A DNA stretch of 64,000 nt, taken from positions 1 through 64,000 of the forward strand of contig JAFRZE010000023.1 of assembly GCA_017442735.1 (NCBI GenBank), in the 5' to 3' direction. The translations under genes were made by a program, and so were the position numbers. Under the pieces are notes generated by a model. It saw nothing but the letters and a program-made list of their open reading frames with translations, made no database searches and was not told the origin of the DNA. This stretch comes from Bacillota bacterium (GTDB lineage: Bacteria > Bacillota > Clostridia > Lachnospirales > Bianqueaceae). This document shows, piece after piece, positions 58,719 to 64,000 of the stretch; position 1 is the first letter of the stretch; every line of letters begins with the position of its first letter.

Positions 58719-59024
58719 ATAGATCTTCTGGTAGACCATTGGCAGGACCGGTACCGCGATCAGCATCAGCGCGATCAGTGTATATCCCGCTGCTTCTACC
58801 TTGAAAAGTCCGAGAATGGCACACACCCAGAACACCAGCGAAAAACAGATCCACATGATCGCATTCGCACGGTTATACGCAGGGATATCCGCGATCTCCC
58901 GCTCTTTTACTGTGGTCCCCGACCAGAACCACATGGGTTTTTTCTTCTTCCAGGCCATGATCCCTATTCCCGCGAAGAACAGACCCATCACGATCATAAT
59001 AGCGGAAAAGATATTGAACTCCAT
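58692..59024 (-). CDS. DUF3784-like small membrane protein
   Basis: A 110-residue protein with three transmembrane helices (about 4-24, 53-73, 77-97). The segment GIMAWKKKKPMWFWSG between the first two and a basic tail fit DUF3784-type proteins of Bacillota. Function unknown. Start has a GGAG site. It lies 20 bp after the alpha/beta-hydrolase gene on the same strand, and its stop falls inside a terminator. Confidence 0.68.
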   Translation of the reverse strand: MEFNIFSAIMIVMGLFFAGIGIMAWKKKKPMWFWSGTTVKEREIADIPAYNRANAIMWICFSLVFWVCAILGLFKVEAAGYTLIALMLIAVPVLPMVYQKIYKKYKRPGR

Positions 59025-59044
59025 CTTATTTCTCCATAGAAAAA

Positions 59045-60184
59045 TCAGATTTCATCTTCACTCAGATCCGGATCGCAGACAGATACCGTGATGGCCTCAT
59101 TGGTCCGGATCTGCGGTTCTTCCTTGATCTTTTTCAGATAAGCATCAAAGAATTCCAGGTGGCAGCGGCAGAGATTCTCATGCATCACATCAGGATCCAG
59201 CTTGCCTACCACCGATTTCATCGGGATCATATGTTTCGCGTCGGCGAACCCCATATGCCTCATATCATTGAAAAGCACCCTGTATACCGGCTTTGTATGA
59301 CGGACATAGACCCTTGTTGCCACCGACGCGTTGTCCTTGCAGCTGATCTGCATGAATGGTTTTGTCAGCACATCCTCCGAATAATCCCCAAACAGCGCTC
59401 CATCCATGTTGATGCCGCAGACAAATCTCTTGTCCCTCGCGCAGAGCGCGTACGCCGTGTCGCCGCCAAAGGAGTGCCCGGCCGCGCCGATCCCTTGATC
59501 AAAATCGATCAGATCCGTAAGATGCTGTTTCGCGTATTCCAGCGCTGCCTCCGTATCTTTCACCCATTCAGGAAGCCGCTTCATCATGAAAGTGCAGTAC
59601 TTTCTCTGTACCTCATCAAACCGTTTCGCCAGTTCTTCGTCCGTACCGCTGGCCTTCGTCAGCTTATACATGGCCATGATCCCGCCCAGCATGGGCTGAT
59701 ACATCTTCTTCGAGATGTTTTTGTCAAAGAAAACCGCGGTTCCGTCATCGAACTCCGTGCACATGGCCTCCATGGAATGGGCCACACAGATCACCACATA
59801 CCCATGCGAAGCCAGCTCGATACAGAGAAATGAATTCCCTTCCCGGTAAGAATTATGACCGGGGTTGAACATGATCAGCGGAAACTTCTTTCCTGGGATC
59901 TTCTCGGCATCCGCATAACAGGCAGAAAGGTTAGCTTCCGGGTCTTTTTTGAAATTCGGGGCTACCATAAAAGAATCCTTAAACCCTTTAATCATGTTGT
60001 CTGACAGCGCCACCGTCCTGGAAAGGCCTTCCACGCTTTCCTTCAGCACAGGATAATACACTCTCGCCGCCACGCTGCGCATGGTACCCGGCGCCAGGAC
60101 TTCTTCTCTGTCATCTTTTACTGTATAGGTCAAAGTTCCGACCGCGTATTCTCCTGTGGGTACGGGCAGTTTTTTCTTACTCAT
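59045..60184 (-). CDS. Alpha/beta-hydrolase (platelet-activating-factor acetylhydrolase-like)
   Basis: A 379-residue hydrolase. VRVYYPV near the start, FPLIMFNPGH (oxyanion), GHSFGGDTAYAL near 235 with the nucleophile Ser, and a later DMRHMGFAD-type His follow the PAF-acetylhydrolase/dienelactone-type order. No signal peptide. Substrate unknown, possibly an ester. AAGGA precedes the start. Confidence 0.8.
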   Translation of the reverse strand: MSKKKLPVPTGEYAVGTLTYTVKDDREEVLAPGTMRSVAARVYYPVLKESVEGLSRTVALSDNMIKGFKDSFMVAPNFKKDPEANLSACYADAEKIPGKKFPLIMFNPGHNSYREGNSFLCIELASHGYVVICVAHSMEAMCTEFDDGTAVFFDKNISKKMYQPMLGGIMAMYKLTKASGTDEELAKRFDEVQRKYCTFMMKRLPEWVKDTEAALEYAKQHLTDLIDFDQGIGAAGHSFGGDTAYALCARDKRFVCGINMDGALFGDYSEDVLTKPFMQISCKDNASVATRVYVRHTKPVYRVLFNDMRHMGFADAKHMIPMKSVVGKLDPDVMHENLCRCHLEFFDAYLKKIKEEPQIRTNEAITVSVCDPDLSEDEI

Positions 60185-60208
60185 GGCTTCTCTTCCTTGT
60201 AAAGTCTA

Positions 60209-61240
60209 TCAGTGATCGATCAGGCAAAGCAAGGTCCCGCAGACACCAAAGACCCAATGTACGATCCACACACCGAAGAGATTCTTCTGCTTATTATAGA
60301 GGATACCTTCCAGTCCTGCCAGGACCGCCGCACCGATCATAAATACAAAGCCAAAATGAATGTGCATCGCGGCAAAGATCAGGGACGAAAGAATAAGGGC
60401 CCGCGCCTTTGGGTGCCTTCCCACGGTGATTCGGTTGAGGTTCCCCTGCACGACGCTGCGCGCGAGAAACTCCTGAATGCCCGCAGTGAAGATATACAGG
60501 ATCTGCCGCAATTCGAACCGACGAATATCAAAAAACGGGGCGTCCGGTTCGAAACAGCCGGGATCGACCAGCCGGCACACCACCTTGAATCCACAAAGGA
60601 CAACAAAGCAGCATCCCGCGACGATCAGCGCCGTCCGGACGGTTTTCTTCAGACTGTGGGTCCGTATACCCAGATCCCTCCAGGTGAGGCTCGTCCGCTT
60701 TACGATGAATACCAGCATAATAATGCCCAGGATCTCCACACTGTGGGTCAGGAAATCCGCGGGGAAAGGATGTCCCAGGAATTCCCAGAGCGCATAGAGC
60801 AGGATCGATCCGCAGAAACCGAAAAGGAACGTGCTGAACGTCTGCGAGGAATCATTGAATTTCTCGGTCATCTCCTCCGCTGTCGTCTCATCGCTCAGCG
60901 TGACGACCAGCTGAGCGACGTCCGAATCATACAGAAGAGAACTGGAAAGGACAAAGACATATTTCCTCCCGGACCGTGCCATATAGGGGACTTTTCTGAC
61001 AGTCGTTTCATCCTTGTTTTCCAGCGCGGAGAAAATGGCTTCCCTGAAACTGTTGTTATATTCATTATCCGTCAAAAGCGAAAAGTATTCGCTCGTTTCA
61101 CGGTAGCCCTCGTCCACCTCCAGCATCCGGGAGGCAGGTCCGTTGACATACAGGATATTTCCCTCGCTGTCAAGCACCAGGACCGCATCGTACATATCCC
61201 TGAGGACTCGTTCCGAAAATGCGTGTTGAACCTGTTCCAT
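60209..61240 (-). CDS. PAS domain fused to CPBP intramembrane protease
   Basis: A 343-residue protein. Residues 15-120 resemble a PAS sensor (DAVLVLDSEGNILYVNGPA). Several transmembrane helices follow from about 133, and a CPBP/Abi domain with AGIQEFLARS (Glu257 and Arg261 of the ExxxR motif) and FAAMHIHFG (His293). A CPBP protease would cut within the membrane. The first Glu of the usual EExxxR is Gln here. A PAS domain fused to CPBP is unusual and suggests signal-controlled proteolysis. 24 bp upstream of the hydrolase gene. Confidence 0.75.
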   Translation of the reverse strand: MEQVQHAFSERVLRDMYDAVLVLDSEGNILYVNGPASRMLEVDEGYRETSEYFSLLTDNEYNNSFREAIFSALENKDETTVRKVPYMARSGRKYVFVLSSSLLYDSDVAQLVVTLSDETTAEEMTEKFNDSSQTFSTFLFGFCGSILLYALWEFLGHPFPADFLTHSVEILGIIMLVFIVKRTSLTWRDLGIRTHSLKKTVRTALIVAGCCFVVLCGFKVVCRLVDPGCFEPDAPFFDIRRFELRQILYIFTAGIQEFLARSVVQGNLNRITVGRHPKARALILSSLIFAAMHIHFGFVFMIGAAVLAGLEGILYNKQKNLFGVWIVHWVFGVCGTLLCLIDH

Positions 61241-61291
61241 CTCTTCACCGCCTTCCCTTATTGTTTCATATTGTTATATGGTGATCTTCGT

Positions 61292-62254
61292 CTATCTATA
61301 TAAGAGATCTTCGCAGAGGCTGGCAATCAGCTCATCTCTGTCCCAGCGTTTTTCGATTGTTTCTATTACCTTATAATCATCAGGACTCAGCTTAAAGCTT
61401 TTTGCCTGGTTCAGGAATTTGTGTATTGCAGTCTCAGGCTCTTCAACAAGGCTGATGCCGCGGCATGGTACTTCGTCGAGAAGTGCTGCCATAATTCTGC
61501 TGATGCAGGTAAAACCTTCCTGACTCAGGCGGCAGTCCAAAAGTGACGCTGCGTCAGATTTGTTCCACGTCTCCAGCGCTGTATAAGGCGGTATCACGCC
61601 GTTGTCCACTCCTTCTGTCAGAAACCACTGCTTTATTTCCCATGTCTCTGGCTCCAGGAACACACATGCATGTACCCTGCCCCAGCCGTATACATGTTTT
61701 GCAATCTCAAATATCAGGTCGTTGCCGCCGTCCCATTTCTGGATAATGGGCAGGCAAAACCAGGTAAATTCATTGCAATAAGCGAGGTCTGTGATGATTT
61801 GCTTAAAGCCCTTTAGATGATCTTCCGTTGCTTTATGATGCAGCACAAGACCTATTTTGACAAGTTCTTTGTCTTTTGCCATGGTAATCAGATGCATGCC
61901 GTAAGAATACGCATGTATCGGATTGATCCTGTCAACATTTTCTTCTACGATGTCACATAAAGCTCCGCCAAATTCAAGGACTCTCCGGGTCTTTGTAAGC
62001 TTCAGAAAGAGTTCGTCCGCAGTATCGATATGCCCTCCCAACATTGCATTCAAAGCATCTACAAGAAGGTCTGCCTCTTCATCGTTTAGTTTCCCCGGCT
62101 GCGTATGAAAGTAAATGATCCCGTCTTGTGCACCATCAGCGAAAAGAAAGCTGCTTTCATCATCTGGATCTTTCGGCAGACTAAAATCGCGAGGAAGCCT
62201 CCCTTCACTGAATAGGTTTTCTCTGATAATCGCTAGAATCGGCCTGTCGTACAT
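61292..62254 (-). CDS. Conserved hypothetical protein, 320 residues
   Basis: A soluble 320-residue acidic protein with no recognised motif. It starts MYDRPILAIIRENLFSEG with an AGGAG site. Mixed alpha/beta by eye, with aromatic-rich central strands (FTWFCLPIIQKW). Base use is somewhat more AT-rich than its neighbours, which may indicate recent arrival. It lies 20 bp after the cation-efflux gene, possibly cotranscribed. Confidence 0.65.
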   Translation of the reverse strand: MYDRPILAIIRENLFSEGRLPRDFSLPKDPDDESSFLFADGAQDGIIYFHTQPGKLNDEEADLLVDALNAMLGGHIDTADELFLKLTKTRRVLEFGGALCDIVEENVDRINPIHAYSYGMHLITMAKDKELVKIGLVLHHKATEDHLKGFKQIITDLAYCNEFTWFCLPIIQKWDGGNDLIFEIAKHVYGWGRVHACVFLEPETWEIKQWFLTEGVDNGVIPPYTALETWNKSDAASLLDCRLSQEGFTCISRIMAALLDEVPCRGISLVEEPETAIHKFLNQAKSFKLSPDDYKVIETIEKRWDRDELIASLCEDLLYR

Positions 62255-62274
62255 TTTTTCTCCTGTACTTTTTA

Positions 62275-63399
62275 TTATTCTTCCGCAAAGTTTGTATCCA
62301 TCACGACCTGCAGTTTATAATCCGGGAACTCTTTCTGCACGTCGGCCAGGACTTCGCAGTATACGGCCTTGCGGTCCTTCGCGTCGAAACTGACCACGAT
62401 ATCGAACCTGATCGTCTTTTCTTCCTTTATAAGATAGAAGGCATGCATCTGCAGGACATGCTCGTGAGCGAAAACGATCTCGCGTACTTTCTTCTGCATC
62501 TCGATGACTTCCTCATCCTTCGTATTGATGGAGTATACACCCACCGCGGTCAGAAGGACATGGTGTTCCTGTAGCACCTTCACACTGATCTCGCGGATCA
62601 GCTGATCCAGCTGCGCTGCCGAATACGTATCCGGGACTTCGATATGGATGGACCCGTTCCAGGTGTCCGGTCCGTAATTGTTCAGAACCAGATCATACGC
62701 GCCATGGACGTCAGGGAAACTTATGACCGTTTCCTTGATCGCTTTGGCAAGCTCCGCATCATTGCGTTCCCCAAGGATCTGTGAGATCGTTTCCCGCAGC
62801 ATCTCTATGCCGGATTTGATGATCACAACCGAAATGATAGCGCCGAGCCAGGCCTCCAGCGAGATATGGAAGATCATAAAGATCCCTGCCGCGACCAGCG
62901 TAGACAAAGAGATAATAGAATCCAGCGTCGCGTCTTCACCGGAGTTGATCAGTGAATCCGAATTCACTTTGACGCCTACGCTTTTGACATACCGTCCCAG
63001 CACGATCTTGACTACTACGGCAACGCCGACAATGATCAGCGAGACGGTGGTATAATCCGGCGTCTCCGGATGAATGATCTGCTTCACGGATTCAATAAAG
63101 GAAGTGATACCCGCATACAACACGATCACGGAAATGATCATGGCGCTCAGGTATTCGATCCGCCCGTATCCAAAGGGATGCTTTTTGTCCGGCTCTTTAC
63201 CTGCCAGCTTCGTCCCGACGATCGTGATCAGCGAGCTTCCCGCGTCGGATATATTGTTGACCGCGTCCAGTACGATCGCGATGGAATTCGTCATCAATCC
63301 GATGACCGCTTTGAATCCGGCCAGGAAGACATTCGCGATGATTCCGATGATACTGGTCTTTACGATGGTTTTTTCCCGTGAATCTTTTTGAGTCGTCAT
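62275..63399 (-). CDS. Cation diffusion facilitator (divalent metal efflux)
   Basis: A 374-residue CDF transporter. About six transmembrane helices fill residues 15-205, with metal positions in DAVNNISD (an Asn replacing the usual His) and KKHPFGYGRIEYLS. A cytoplasmic C-terminal domain of ferredoxin fold lies at about 210-290, and a further ~75 residues extend beyond it. It exports a divalent metal such as manganese, zinc or iron; which one cannot be told. AGGGAAAG precedes the start. Confidence 0.9.
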   Translation of the reverse strand: MTTQKDSREKTIVKTSIIGIIANVFLAGFKAVIGLMTNSIAIVLDAVNNISDAGSSLITIVGTKLAGKEPDKKHPFGYGRIEYLSAMIISVIVLYAGITSFIESVKQIIHPETPDYTTVSLIIVGVAVVVKIVLGRYVKSVGVKVNSDSLINSGEDATLDSIISLSTLVAAGIFMIFHISLEAWLGAIISVVIIKSGIEMLRETISQILGERNDAELAKAIKETVISFPDVHGAYDLVLNNYGPDTWNGSIHIEVPDTYSAAQLDQLIREISVKVLQEHHVLLTAVGVYSINTKDEEVIEMQKKVREIVFAHEHVLQMHAFYLIKEEKTIRFDIVVSFDAKDRKAVYCEVLADVQKEFPDYKLQVVMDTNFAEE

Positions 63400-63519
63400 T
63401 GCTGTCTTTCCCTTTCAGCATTTTTTGATATGAGTAGTTCCCGTTCTGTATGAACAATGAACCCCTGTTTCAGTATACACCACAGGAGTTCATTTGAAAA
63501 ACGTTATTTTCTTTTTTTC

Positions 63520-64000
63520 TCAGCATTGATTTCCTTCTGTCAGACAGATCCGGTCCGCCTCCACGAAGCAGCTGTGATAATTGACTTTTACACCTGCTTC
63601 TCTGGCTCTTTCGAGCGCTCGACCGAATTGTGGTTGCGTCTGATCGTTCGGAAGGACAAGATGGATCCCATTCATCTGGATGACAAAATCAATACTGCAG
63701 AAATATCCTTCCTTTACTGCTTTGGCCAGTTCCTCCAGATGTTTGACTCCCCGCTCTGTAGGAGCGTCCGGAAAGTATCCGATCCCCGATTGCCTGTCAT
63801 AGGAAAGAGTACACCCCTTGACTTCATGCAGAAAATGGTTTTCGCCTTTCTCTGCGTAGAAATCAAACCGTGAGTTTCCGTATGTATATTCCGGTTTTAC
63901 CCGTTCATAAAGAGATTCCAGGTACAGCTTCATGAGCGCATTCGGCGCCAGAGAGTCTACATTGATCCACTCAAATCCCGGTCTGTATACGGAAATCAGA
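63520..64000 (-). CDS. sfsA: SfsA DNA/RNA nuclease family protein, 5' end outside window
   Basis: The C-terminal ~160 residues of SfsA are present. GNSRFDFYAEKGENHFLHEVKGCTL, with the nuclease-like Asp and Glu-Lys, and GYFPDAPTERGVKHLEEL are family signatures. The frame stays open to the window edge (LISVYRPGFEWINVDSLAPNAL), so the N-terminal ~70 residues are cut off. An internal Met exists at 63933 but is not the true start. SfsA is a PD-D/ExK-fold nuclease first linked to maltose regulation. Confidence 0.88.
   Translation of the reverse strand, partial: LISVYRPGFEWINVDSLAPNALMKLYLESLYERVKPEYTYGNSRFDFYAEKGENHFLHEVKGCTLSYDRQSGIGYFPDAPTERGVKHLEELAKAVKEGYFCSIDFVIQMNGIHLVLPNDQTQPQFGRALERAREAGVKVNYHSCFVEADRICLTEGNQC

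Overview
The window reads as chromosome of a Bacillota bacterium, most likely a gut- or host-associated member of the Clostridia or a close relative. Supporting this are strong AGGAGG-type ribosome binding sites, some TTG starts, TTGACA/TATAAT promoters, hairpin-plus-T terminators, and a gene set rich in glycan and sugar-acid catabolism, an aldo/keto reductase with ferredoxin domain, YciI/HxlR proteins and a TIR-propeller protein. Gene density is high and long same-strand runs are common. I see no rRNA, CRISPR array, intact transposase or prophage.

Layout. 0-11 kb: GH32 fructan/sucrose hydrolase, peroxiredoxin, a zinc-ribbon membrane protein, aldo/keto reductase, phosphoesterase, TrmH-like methylase, DUF218 membrane protein, homoserine dehydrogenase and an AraC regulator. 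11-15 kb: ABC exporter behind an unusual promoter-plus-terminator leader, DJ-1/PfpI protein, and a repeat-rich lipoprotein. 15-28 kb: sugar catabolism (N-acetylneuraminate-lyase-like aldolase with an esterase, lactaldehyde dehydrogenase aldA, sialidase-like protein, lipase-type esterase, AraC/GyrI regulators, and a surE-dehydrogenase-amidohydrolase-uxaB-uxaA operon). 28-40 kb: small proteins, a TerD-like 740-residue protein, GH78 rhamnosidase, DUF2974 protein, nucleoside phosphorylase, D-lactate dehydrogenase, Nudix protein and metK. Rhamnosidase and lactaldehyde dehydrogenase fit together in L-rhamnose use, uxaA/uxaB in galacturonate use.

40-48 kb holds a 650-residue orphan, a degenerate repeat element with 17-bp inverted ends that has replaced the last codons of its neighbour, and an operon of sugar isomerase, TIR-membrane-propeller protein and DNPH1-like nucleotide hydrolase. 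48-52 kb is an amino-acid ABC importer with a VOC protein and D-cysteine desulfhydrase. 52-56 kb has a methyltransferase, carbonic anhydrase, a macro-domain pseudogene, acetyltransferase, metallo-beta-lactamase-fold hydrolase and nitroreductase.

The most striking locus is 55.9-57.1 kb on the minus strand. A consensus promoter is followed by a 41-codon reading frame, an intrinsic terminator, then a tight tRNA array. Three of its tRNAs carry leucine anticodons (UAA, AAG, CAG) but lack the long variable arm expected of bacterial tRNA-Leu; the others are tRNA-Tyr and tRNA-Glu, with an XRE-type regulator gene embedded. A 16-residue block of the short peptide is 11/16 Leu, Tyr and Glu, the same amino acids named by the downstream anticodons, and an alternative pairing could open the terminator. 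This looks like leader-peptide attenuation of a tRNA operon. 57-64 kb ends the window with a DUF1284/Gfo-Idh-MocA fusion, a PAS-CPBP membrane protein, a cation efflux protein and an SfsA gene cut by the window edge.
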